A stretch of 6,205 nt of DNA, taken from DASXMT01 sp036521415 (GTDB lineage Bacteria > Actinomycetota > Acidimicrobiia > Acidimicrobiales > RAAP-2). The stretch is from the NCBI GenBank assembly GCA_036521415.1, contig DATDHU010000045.1:1-6205 (forward strand), read 5' to 3'. The stretch's first letter is position 1, and the number at the start of each line of letters is the position of its first letter. Made by a program: the position numbers and the translations under genes. The notes below the pieces were generated by a model that saw only the letters and a program-made list of their open reading frames with translations, had not been told where the DNA came from and searched no databases. Shown in pieces: positions 1 through 4,961 of the stretch.

Positions 1-624
1 CCCGACCCCGGACAGGATGAAGCCGGGGATGTCGAACCGGCCGGGATGGGGCTGGCGGTGCTCGTCCAGGAAGATCAGACCGAACAGGAAGGCGACGATG
101 CCGATGGGGAGGTTGACGAAGAACACCCACCGCCATGAGAGAGTGGTGACCAACAGGCCGCCAATCACCGGGCCGATGGCCGGGGCCAGGGCGGTGGGTA
201 CGGTCAGGATGCTCGAGGCGCGGACCCGTTCCTCAGGCGGGAAGGTTCGGAACAGCATGGCCATGCCCACCGGGGTGAGCATGCCGCCACCCACGCCTTG
301 GACCACCCGGAAGGCCACCAGCTCGGGCAGGCTTTGGGCCAGCCCGCAGAGCACCGAGGCGCCAGTGAAGACGGCGATGGCAAAAAGGAGCACCCGTTTT
401 GACCCGAACCGGTCGCCCAGCCACCCAGCGGCCGGAATGAAGACGGCCAAGCTGACCAGGTAACCCACGGCGATCGAGTCCAAGGAGGCGGTCGTCTCAT
501 GGAACTGCCGCCCGATCGACGGCAGGGCCACATTGACGATGGTGATGTCCATGATGTTCATGAACATGGCCGCGACGAAGACGACGCTGACGCTTACCTT
601 CGGATTGATGTGAATGCGGGGCAC
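1..624 (-). CDS. MFS drug efflux transporter, DHA2 (EmrB/QacA-like), N-terminal part
   Basis: This is the N-terminal 208 codons of an inner-membrane, proton-driven multidrug exporter; the gene continues past the left edge. The frame is open throughout. The first membrane segment carries DITIVNVALP (about residues 26-35), the hallmark of the 14-helix DHA2 group. Motif A follows as GWLGDRFGSKR (67-77), then RVVQGVGGG (106-114, motif B with its Arg), and the antiporter motif C as APAIGPVIGG (147-156). SWRWVFFVNLPIG (163-175) is also typical of EmrB/QacA proteins. The start chosen is GTG at 624, the first start codon after an in-frame stop near 681. Its ribosome site is weak (CAGGAA, 12 bases upstream), so the start is less certain than the family. 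It lies 197 bases downstream of yjbQ on the same strand and could be co-transcribed with it. The substrate cannot be told from this part. Confidence 0.9.
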   Translation of the reverse strand, partial: MPRIHINPKVSVSVVFVAAMFMNIMDITIVNVALPSIGRQFHETTASLDSIAVGYLVSLAVFIPAAGWLGDRFGSKRVLLFAIAVFTGASVLCGLAQSLPELVAFRVVQGVGGGMLTPVGMAMLFRTFPPEERVRASSILTVPTALAPAIGPVIGGLLVTTLSWRWVFFVNLPIGIVAFLFGLIFLDEHRQPHPGRFDIPGFILSGVG

Positions 625-821
625 TGATTCGGTCGGTTCCTGAGCGATGGAGACAAGGGGACGACGCGCTCTCGAGAACCATCATCCAAGCCTGACGATG
701 GTGGTCGACGCACGTCGGACCATGACGCTGACGATAGGGAAACACGCGGGACCGCTCGGCCATTCCTGAATCGAGTCTGCACCGAACAGGACGTCCGGAC
801 CCCGGCGAGGACAGCGGCAGC
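625..821 (-). other. Gap between yjbQ and the MFS gene
   Basis: This gap of 197 bases separates two same-strand genes. I see no RNA gene, strong hairpin or T-tract in it. A possible -10-like TATCGT lies near 734-739 on the minus strand, but no convincing -35 goes with it. An open frame starting at 763 runs through the gap into the MFS gene in another frame; it is arginine- and histidine-rich and is treated as a shadow. Confidence 0.3.
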
Positions 822-1223
822 TCAGCCGGCTATGAAGCTCAGCCGTACCTGGCGCCGGGGGTTGTCGCCATTGGTGTCCACCAGGACCAGGCTCTGCCAG
901 GTGCCCAGGAGTGGGCGGCCACCGAGGACGGGGATGTTCAAGGAGGGGCTGACCAGTACCGGAAGGAGATGGTCCGCACCGTGGCCGGTGGCCCCGTGCC
1001 GGTGCCGGTACCGGTCGTCACGAGGGAGCAGCCGGGCCAGGGCGGCCTCCAGATCGGCCTCTGAACCCGACCCCACCTCCATGAGGGCGACCCCCGCCGT
1101 GGCGTGGGGAACGAAGGCATTGACCAACCCGTCGCCGTGGTCCCGGCAGTAGCGCAGGAGCTCGGCGGTCAGGTCGATCACCGTCGATCCGGTGGTGTCG
1201 ACGGAGAGCAGCGAGGAGTCCAT
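822..1223 (-). CDS. yjbQ: YjbQ/UPF0047 family protein
   Basis: This is a 133-residue soluble protein of the YjbQ (UPF0047) family, which usually has about 130-140 residues. Members can show thiamin-phosphate synthase activity in tests, but their cell role is unsettled. The family pattern is clear: VPHATAGVALME (residues 38-49, with the conserved His and Glu), a charged DLEAALARLLP helix (57-67), the histidine-rich GHGADH (80-85), and LGTWQSLVLVDTNG (106-119) followed by an Arg pair near the C-terminus. The conserved His residues are the likely active or metal site. The frame stays open back to 1379, but the extra 52 residues look nothing like the family and overlap the RR1 promoter region, so ATG at 1223 was chosen. 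It has no evident Shine-Dalgarno site and may be leaderless. The gene is divergent from RR1. Confidence 0.88.
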   Translation of the reverse strand: MDSSLLSVDTTGSTVIDLTAELLRYCRDHGDGLVNAFVPHATAGVALMEVGSGSEADLEAALARLLPRDDRYRHRHGATGHGADHLLPVLVSPSLNIPVLGGRPLLGTWQSLVLVDTNGDNPRRQVRLSFIAG

Positions 1224-1326
1224 ACGACCATGATCGCGCCGGGCGTTGCCGAGCGGTCTCGCAGCGTAGGCGGCGAAGCGGGAGATAACCGAGGATTCAC
1301 CCACTGGTGACGCGATGGTGGCCTGC

Positions 1327-1359
1327 CGTTCACCACCGTTCCATACCGTCTTCAGTAAT
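1327..1359 (+). promoter_or_regulatory. Possible regulator-binding direct repeats upstream of RR1
   Basis: Three imperfect 10-base units, CCGTTCACCA, CCGTTCCATA and CCGTCTTCAG, run from 1327. AGTAAT (1354-1359) lies 10 bases after the second GTTCC core, a spacing like that of the two better Pho-box promoters in this window. The step is 10 rather than 11 bases and the -10 match is poor, so this is a weak call. If real, RR1 must start downstream, which fits a GTG near 1486 rather than the ATG at 1315. Confidence 0.3.
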
Positions 1360-1485
1360 GACCCCACCGGATCAGGCACTTCGCCCTCTCACGGCGCTTC
1401 CTCCGCTCGAGGATTGCCGACCGGTCCGTCATGGGCCGGTGGGCGATCCCCGGGTTGCACCTCGACTCGTCCCGGGGACGTGATC

Positions 1486-2217
1486 GTGGCTCTCCGATCG
1501 TCCGAGGCGGTGTCCAGCGTTCCCGATGCCGGTGTCCGGATCCTGGTCATCGACGGTGACGCCTCGAGCCGCGAGATGCTGGCCTCCGGGCTCGAGGCTG
1601 AGGGGTTCGAGGTGGTGTTGGCCCACGACGGGCACGAGGGCATCCGGCTCCTCACCGTGACCAGGCCGTCACTCGTGCTACTGGACATGTTCCTGCCCGA
1701 CCAGTCGGGGATGGCTGTGTTCCGCCGGATCGAGGCCATCTCGGCCCTTCCGGTCATCATGGTGGCGGCCAAGGACGACGAGATCGATGCCGTGCTCTCC
1801 CTCGAGGCGGGAGCGGCCGATCACGTCACCAAGCCGTTCCGGCTCCGGGAGCTCACCGCCCGGGTCCGGGCAGTGCTCCGGCGGGTGGAAACCCCGTCGG
1901 CGACCGGGTCGATGGACAATCTGTTCGAATCCGGCCCGGTCAAGATCGACGTCGCCCTGCGCGAGGTCACCGTCCGTGGCCTGCCCGTTGACCTGTCGCG
2001 AAAGGAGCTCGACCTTCTGGTCCTCCTGGTCTCCGAGGCCGGTCACGTCGTCACCCGGACCCAGTGCATGGACCACCTGTGGCGCGATCGGCGGCTGGCC
2101 GACAGCCGGACGCTCGACACCCACATCAAGCGGGTCCGCAAGAAGATCGAGCTCGATCCGGCCCACCCCCAGCACATCCTGACCATTCGAGGTATCGGCT
2201 ACCGGTTCAGGGCGTAG
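1486..2217 (+). CDS. OmpR/PhoB-family response regulator with degenerate receiver (RR1)
   Basis: This is a DNA-binding regulator of about 243 residues: a receiver domain (about 17-130) and a winged-helix output domain (about 150-243). The output domain ends with the classic DSRTLDTHIKRVRKKIE and RGIGYRF motifs. The receiver keeps the phospho-acceptor Asp (D67, in LLDMFLP) and the conserved Lys (K116, in TKPF). It has Gly (G24, in VIDGD) in place of the second acidic residue of the metal site, Ala (A94, in MVAAK) in place of the switch Thr/Ser, and His (H113, in ADHVTKPF) in place of the switch Tyr/Phe. It may act without normal phosphorylation. The start is uncertain: GTG 1486 follows GGGGAC, GTG 1480 or 1510 are alternatives, and the frame is open from ATG 1315. 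No histidine kinase is adjacent. It converges on the fluoride operon. Confidence 0.88.
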   Translation: MALRSSEAVSSVPDAGVRILVIDGDASSREMLASGLEAEGFEVVLAHDGHEGIRLLTVTRPSLVLLDMFLPDQSGMAVFRRIEAISALPVIMVAAKDDEIDAVLSLEAGAADHVTKPFRLRELTARVRAVLRRVETPSATGSMDNLFESGPVKIDVALREVTVRGLPVDLSRKELDLLVLLVSEAGHVVTRTQCMDHLWRDRRLADSRTLDTHIKRVRKKIELDPAHPQHILTIRGIGYRFRA

Positions 2218-2298
2218 GGGCTCGTCCGCTGCGGACACGGCCTCCCTCCCCTCCCAGGCTGCGACATCGCGGTCGGGCGGGCCCCTACGCCCTGAACC
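2204..2298. repeat. Exact 18-base inverted repeat across the convergent gap
   Basis: The left arm (2204-2221, GGTTCAGGGCGTAGGGGC) is exactly the reverse complement of the right arm (2281-2298), with 59 bases between them. The left arm contains the last codons and the TAG stop of RR1, so the right arm is an inverted copy of that gene end. A smaller hairpin, GTCCGC/GCGGAC (2224-2236), sits inside. In RNA from either strand it would form a long GC-rich stem, which could stop convergent transcription, but neither side has a U-tract. Confidence 0.75.
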
Positions 2299-2344
2299 CC
2301 TCGGCTGGAACATGCAGCCCCGGACCCGGGCCTGACCCGGTCGG

Positions 2345-2719
2345 TCAGATGGCGCCCAGGGCCAACCCGGCCGCAGCCGCGGCGGCCCCCAGGACGACGC
2401 TCCCGGCGATGTTCCAGGCGGCCAGGCGCATCTCGCCCCGCTCGATCAGGCTGGCCGTCTCGAACGTGAAGGTGGAGAAGGTGGTGTAGGCGCCGACCAG
2501 TCCGACACCGATGATGAGCCGACCGTTGGCCGGGAAGGCGTGGTACAGGACCAGCCCGGTGATGAGCCCGAGCACGAACGAGCCCGAGATGTTCACCGCG
2601 AACGTCCCGAACGGGAACGTGTTCCGGACCCGGCCGCTGACCGCCCCGTCGATCACGTAGCGGAGGGGGGCGCCGATGGCGCCGGCCGCCGCGATGGCCA
2701 CCCACAGCCACGCGCTCAT
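2345..2719 (-). CDS. crcB: Fluoride channel subunit FluC/CrcB, short form
   Basis: This is a 124-residue membrane protein with four predicted helices, the normal length for FluC. These proteins form antiparallel dimers that let fluoride leave the cell passively. Family motifs are complete: GAPLRY (16-21), GTFAVNISGSF (38-48) with the pore Asn N43, and GAYTTFSTFTFE (76-87) with both Phe-box residues, F81 and F84. Arg residues sit mainly in loop 1 (about 20-32) and loop 3 (about 93-98), with almost none in the N-terminus, loop 2 or C-terminus, so the positive-inside rule predicts both ends outside. Its ATG overlaps the DUF190 stop as ATGA (2719-2716), so translation is probably coupled. It is the last gene of the fluoride operon and pairs naturally with the longer subunit upstream. 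Confidence 0.95.
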   Translation of the reverse strand: MSAWLWVAIAAAGAIGAPLRYVIDGAVSGRVRNTFPFGTFAVNISGSFVLGLITGLVLYHAFPANGRLIIGVGLVGAYTTFSTFTFETASLIERGEMRLAAWNIAGSVVLGAAAAAAGLALGAI

Positions 2720-3069
2720 GCCTGCGTCTGGCCCCGGTCGTGACCGACGTAGCGCAGGACGGTCACGTCCTCCACGATGACCAGACCGCCGTCGATGAGG
2801 TCGTCGAGCTGGGCGCCGAACCGTTCGATGGCCGCAACGGAGTCGACGATGACGATGCAGATGGGCAGGTCGTCGGACAGCGACAGGATGTGGGCGGTGT
2901 GGAGATGGCTCGAGGCCCCGTAGCCCTCGACCCCCCGGAAGACGGTGACACCGGCGATGGCCGACCCGTGGGCGCGCCGGACGATCTCGTGGCTCAGCGA
3001 GTGGCCACCGTGGCTGTCCTGTTCGCCGATGAAGATGGTCATTCGCTGAGCCGATCCGCTGAGTTCCAT
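2716..3069 (-). CDS. DUF190 PII-like protein of the fluoride operon
   Basis: This is a 117-residue soluble protein of the DUF190 family, whose known members fold like PII signalling proteins and often lie beside crcB. The family pattern is visible: MTIFIGE near the start, the HEIVRRAHGSAIAGVTVFRG stretch with GVEGYGASS after it, a conserved SDDLP, IVDS, and a closing GLVIVEDVTVLRY. No membrane segment is present. By analogy with PII/GlnK and its channel, it may bind or tune the FluC pair, but that is inference. The start chosen is ATG 3069, with GAGAGG nine bases upstream; ATG 3078 is possible. The frame stays open to 3144, but that part is the repeat tract. It lies between the two channel genes, overlapping the second by four bases. 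Confidence 0.88.
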   Translation of the reverse strand: MELSGSAQRMTIFIGEQDSHGGHSLSHEIVRRAHGSAIAGVTVFRGVEGYGASSHLHTAHILSLSDDLPICIVIVDSVAAIERFGAQLDDLIDGGLVIVEDVTVLRYVGHDRGQTQA

Positions 3070-3074
3070 CGCCG

Positions 3075-3180
3075 TCATCCTCTCTGTCTCATTCTGGCTC
3101 TGTCTCATTTTCTGGCTCTGTCTCATTTTCTGGTTCCGCCTCATTTTGCTGGCCCTGGCTCATGATCCCGGGAGCCTCAT
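3075..3180 (-). repeat. ATGA-anchored degenerate tandem repeats between crcB and DUF190
   Basis: On the minus strand, ATGA occurs at 3180, 3163, 3144, 3126, 3108, 3092 and 3078, in steps of 17, 19, 18, 18, 16 and 14 bases. The central units are nearly identical (ATGAGACAGAGCCAGAAA) and the outer ones have drifted. The first ATGA contains the stop codon of the upstream crcB and the last lies just before the DUF190 start, so the repeats fill the gap exactly. Tiny frames MRLPGS (3180-3160), a 24-residue Glu-rich one (3163-3089) and MRQRG (3092-3075) are each joined to the next by an ATGA overlap. The tract is purine-rich and AT-richer than its surroundings. Confidence 0.8.
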
Positions 3181-3764
3181 GGTCTGCCGCCCCTCTCGGA
3201 GGCGGCCGTACGGGCCAGGGCCATCCCCGCCCAGACGGCCGCCATTCCGGCGACCAGCGTGGCGGCCAGATACCCGATGGCCAGGGGCAGACGGCCGGAC
3301 TTCACCAGCAGATCGAACTCGACGGCCAGGGTGGAGAACGTCGTCAGGCCACCGCAGAAGCCGGTCCCGATGAGGGGCCGCACATAGCGGCTGGGTGGCA
3401 GCCGGTCCAAGAGGAGCACGATCACCAGGCCGAGAACGAAGGCGCCGACCAGGTTGGCGGTAAACGTCGGCCACGGGAACCCGTTGGCCGTCGGCGGAAT
3501 GAGGCGGGTCAGTTCGATGCGACCGAGCGTGCCGGCCGCCCCACCGAGAGCAATGACCGCCAGGGTCATCGGATGGAGGAGCGTCCGACGGGGTCGGTTC
3601 GGATTCGCTCGCGACAGCGCCGGGTCCGGCCCCTGGTGCGAGGGCTCCCGAGGCGCACCTGATGTTTCGGCCGTCTCAGGTCGATCCGGGTCGACGGGAA
3701 GTGGCTGGGCAGAACCGGGCTGCCCGAGAGGTCCGTGTCCGCTCGCTGGTCCTTCGTCGCCCAC
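3177..3764 (-). CDS. crcB: Fluoride channel subunit FluC/CrcB with 65-residue N-terminal tail
   Basis: This is the first gene of the fluoride operon: a 195-residue FluC subunit with a Pro/Gly-rich, probably disordered tail (1-65) and a four-helix channel core (66-195). Core motifs are GGAAGTLGR (74-82), PTFTANLVGAF (99-109) with pore Asn N104, and GGLTTFSTLAVEF (138-150). The first Phe-box residue is present (F143), but the second is Leu (L146). Arg residues cluster in the end of the tail (RANPNRPRR), loop 2 (DRLPPSRYVRP) and the C-terminus, predicting both ends inside, opposite to the other subunit. GTG 3764 has AAGGAGG seven bases upstream and lies directly after the riboswitch, so the long form is favoured. 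ATG 3569 would give a usual 130-residue protein but has no good ribosome site. Confidence 0.92.
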   Translation of the reverse strand: MGDEGPASGHGPLGQPGSAQPLPVDPDRPETAETSGAPREPSHQGPDPALSRANPNRPRRTLLHPMTLAVIALGGAAGTLGRIELTRLIPPTANGFPWPTFTANLVGAFVLGLVIVLLLDRLPPSRYVRPLIGTGFCGGLTTFSTLAVEFDLLVKSGRLPLAIGYLAATLVAGMAAVWAGMALARTAASERGGRP

Positions 3765-3792
3765 CCGGGGTCCTCCTTGAACTTCGGGTAGG
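3760..3792 (-). promoter_or_regulatory. Start-codon-masking hairpin, riboswitch expression platform
   Basis: The riboswitch 3' end CCUACCC (3792-3786) can pair with GGGUGGG (3766-3760), which contains the GUG start codon (3764-3762): seven pairs with one G-U, closing a 19-base loop that holds the AAGGAGG ribosome site (3778-3772). The 5' strand of this helix shares bases 3792-3791 with the aptamer pseudoknot, so the two folds exclude each other. This is a predicted structure read by eye. Confidence 0.65.
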
Positions 3793-3840
3793 GACTGTCA
3801 GCCGGGTATGCGGCGGTTCCATAGGCGAGCCCCATCGCCT
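3786..3840 (-). ncRNA. Fluoride riboswitch (crcB RNA motif)
   Basis: This is a fluoride-sensing leader aptamer in the 5' end of the crcB transcript. Reading the minus strand from 3839: helix GGCG (3839-3836) with CGCC (3827-3824), whose loop holds AU then GGGGCU (3833-3828). Next come GGAACC and helix GCCG (3814-3811) with CGGC (3804-3801), then UGAC, AGUCCC (3796-3791) and UAC. GGGGCU pairs fully with AGUCCC (one G-U), giving the conserved pseudoknot. The order GGCGAUG, CGCC, AACYGCC, GGCUGA and CCUAC matches the known crcB motif closely. It lies about ten bases upstream of the ribosome site of the channel gene. Fluoride binding should turn expression on. Confidence 0.93.
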
Positions 3841-3938
3841 CGATGGCCCCAGGCTATCCGGCCGCACTTCCGGGCCACCGGCCCGGCAGACAAAATCTCT
3901 ACGCAAACACCCGCCGCTACCAGCACATGTCGCGAAGT
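3841..3938 (-). promoter_or_regulatory. Probable fluoride-operon promoter region
   Basis: The transcript must begin just upstream of the aptamer. TAGCCT (3856-3851) fits a -10 box that would start RNA near 3844, a few bases before the first aptamer helix, but no clear -35 box is seen at the usual distance. A perfect hairpin, CCGGGCC/GGCCCGG with a three-base loop (3870-3886), lies just upstream; its role is unknown. The region is shared with the divergent RR2 promoter. Confidence 0.35.
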
Positions 3939-4004
3939 GTTCACACAACGATCACCATCGTGTCGCTTTGTTCGCGCGTTCCGTTCACCTCTTCTCCCTA
4001 CGAT
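3939..4004 (+). promoter_or_regulatory. Pho-box array and -10 box upstream of RR2
   Basis: Five units start at exact 11-base steps: GTTCAC (3939), GATCAC (3950), TGTCGC (3961), TCGCGC (3972) and GTTCAC (3983). The outer and second units match the actinobacterial Pho-box core GTTCACC best; the third and fourth are weak. TACGAT (3999-4004) follows the last unit after exactly 10 bases, the usual place of the -10 box at PhoB-type activated promoters. The regulator may be RR2 itself, giving autoregulation. Confidence 0.65.
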
Positions 4005-4030
4005 CCCGTCGGGAGGTCGAAATCAACACC

Positions 4031-4852
4031 ATGTCTGGCCCCGGTGCGCCGCTGGATGACGAACAGGTCCGTGTACTGGTCGTCGAGGACGAGGAGTCCT
4101 ACCGAGAGGCCATGTCGTCGGGCCTCCAACTCGAGGGGTACCACGTCGACCTGGCCGCCGACGGAGCCGAAGGCCTGGCCCTCTTCGCCGACCGCCTCCC
4201 CGACATCGTCCTCCTCGACGTGCTCCTCCCGGGCATCAGCGGCATCGAGGTGTGCCGCCGGATGCGGGCCATCGCTCCCGTCCCCATCGTCATGGTCAGC
4301 GCCGTCGACACCGAGCTCGACGTGGTACTCGGGCTGGAGCTCGGGGCGGCCGACTACGTGACCAAGCCGTTCCGCCTCCGAGAGCTGGTGGCCAGGATCC
4401 AAGCCGTGCTTCGGCGGGTTTCACCGCTCGGACCAGGACCGGAGCCACCCTCCGTCCCACGGCTCGCTCCGAACGAAGCGTCCAGGACCACCGCCCGGGC
4501 CGACGTCCGCCTCGGCCCGATGGTGGTGGACTTCGCCAGCCGCAGCGTCACCCGGGAAAACGAGCAGGTCCATCTGTCCCGACGTGAGTTCGACCTCTTG
4601 GACGTGCTGCTGGCACCGCCGGGCCAGGTCCGCACCCGCGATGAACTGATCGACCTGCTCTGGCCCCACCGCGAGCTGTCCGATAGCCGGACCCTCGACA
4701 CCCATGTCCACCGGCTGCGGGCCAAGCTCGAGCCCGACCCGTCCAATCCCCGCTTCATCGTGACCGTTCGAGGCGTTGGGTTCCGCATCGATCTCGAAGG
4801 CGCCCGGCCCGTCCCGGCCAGGCGAGACGGAGCCGAGGACCGACCGCAGTGA
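4031..4852 (+). CDS. PhoB/RegX3-like response regulator (RR2)
   Basis: This 273-residue cytoplasmic transcription factor has a full receiver (about 13-128), a Pro-rich linker (about 130-160) and an OmpR-type winged helix (about 165-265) with DSRTLDTHVHRLRAKLE and RGVGFRI. All receiver key residues are present: the acidic cluster VVEDEE (E19, D20), phospho-acceptor D63 in LLDVLLPG, S90 in MVSA, Y109 and K112 in DYVTKPF. Its place directly before pstB and pstS and the Pho boxes at its own promoter suggest it is the phosphate-starvation activator; this is inference, as no sensor kinase or phoU lies nearby. ATG 4031 was chosen because the promoter lies just upstream and the receiver begins soon after; GGGAGG is rather far, 14 bases upstream. 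The frame is open to 3662, but that part is the shadow of crcB and its leader. It is paralogous to RR1. Confidence 0.9.
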   Translation: MSGPGAPLDDEQVRVLVVEDEESYREAMSSGLQLEGYHVDLAADGAEGLALFADRLPDIVLLDVLLPGISGIEVCRRMRAIAPVPIVMVSAVDTELDVVLGLELGAADYVTKPFRLRELVARIQAVLRRVSPLGPGPEPPSVPRLAPNEASRTTARADVRLGPMVVDFASRSVTRENEQVHLSRREFDLLDVLLAPPGQVRTRDELIDLLWPHRELSDSRTLDTHVHRLRAKLEPDPSNPRFIVTVRGVGFRIDLEGARPVPARRDGAEDRPQ

Positions 4853-4882
4853 AACGAACTGTTTGCCTGAATTCCACCTTGC

Positions 4883-4926
4883 CGTCACGTGTCGTTCCTA
4901 CTTGGTTCATTTGCGATCGTTACGGT
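4883..4926 (+). promoter_or_regulatory. Pho-box repeats and -10 box upstream of pstB
   Basis: GTTCCT (4894) and GTTCAT (4905) are spaced 11 bases apart, with a weaker CGTCACG unit at 4883, also 11 bases back. TACGGT (4921-4926) follows the GTTCAT unit after exactly 10 bases, the same geometry as the RR2 promoter. It suggests that pstB has its own phosphate-starvation promoter and does not depend only on read-through from RR2. Confidence 0.6.
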
Positions 4927-4961
4927 TCCGTTGCAGTGATCCGTTGAAAAGGAAGAGCAGC

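Noticed and set aside
497..763. Minus-strand open frame ahead of and into the MFS gene
   Set aside because: Arg/His-rich product with no family traits, overlapping the clear DHA2 frame.
1297..1310. Small palindrome TCACC/GGTGA between yjbQ and RR1
   Set aside because: Five-base arms are too short to call an operator without support.
1315..1485. N-terminal extension of RR1 from ATG 1315
   Set aside because: The extra 57 residues have no receiver-like features and cover a promoter-like region; a GTG close to the receiver fits the family better.
3069..3144. Longer DUF190 start at 3144
   Set aside because: It would add repeats of MRQSQK from the tandem tract, unlike the family, and ATG 3069 has a well-placed ribosome site.
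3075..3180. CRISPR-like array
   Set aside because: Units abut without unique spacers and are only 14-19 bases long.
3870..3886. Intrinsic terminator at the CCGGGCC/GGCCCGG hairpin
   Set aside because: No T-tract on either strand and no gene ends there; kept only as a hairpin of unknown role.
3662..4030. N-terminal extension of RR2 from 3662
   Set aside because: It runs antisense through the riboswitch, the crcB tail and the Pho boxes; ATG 4031 starts just before the receiver.
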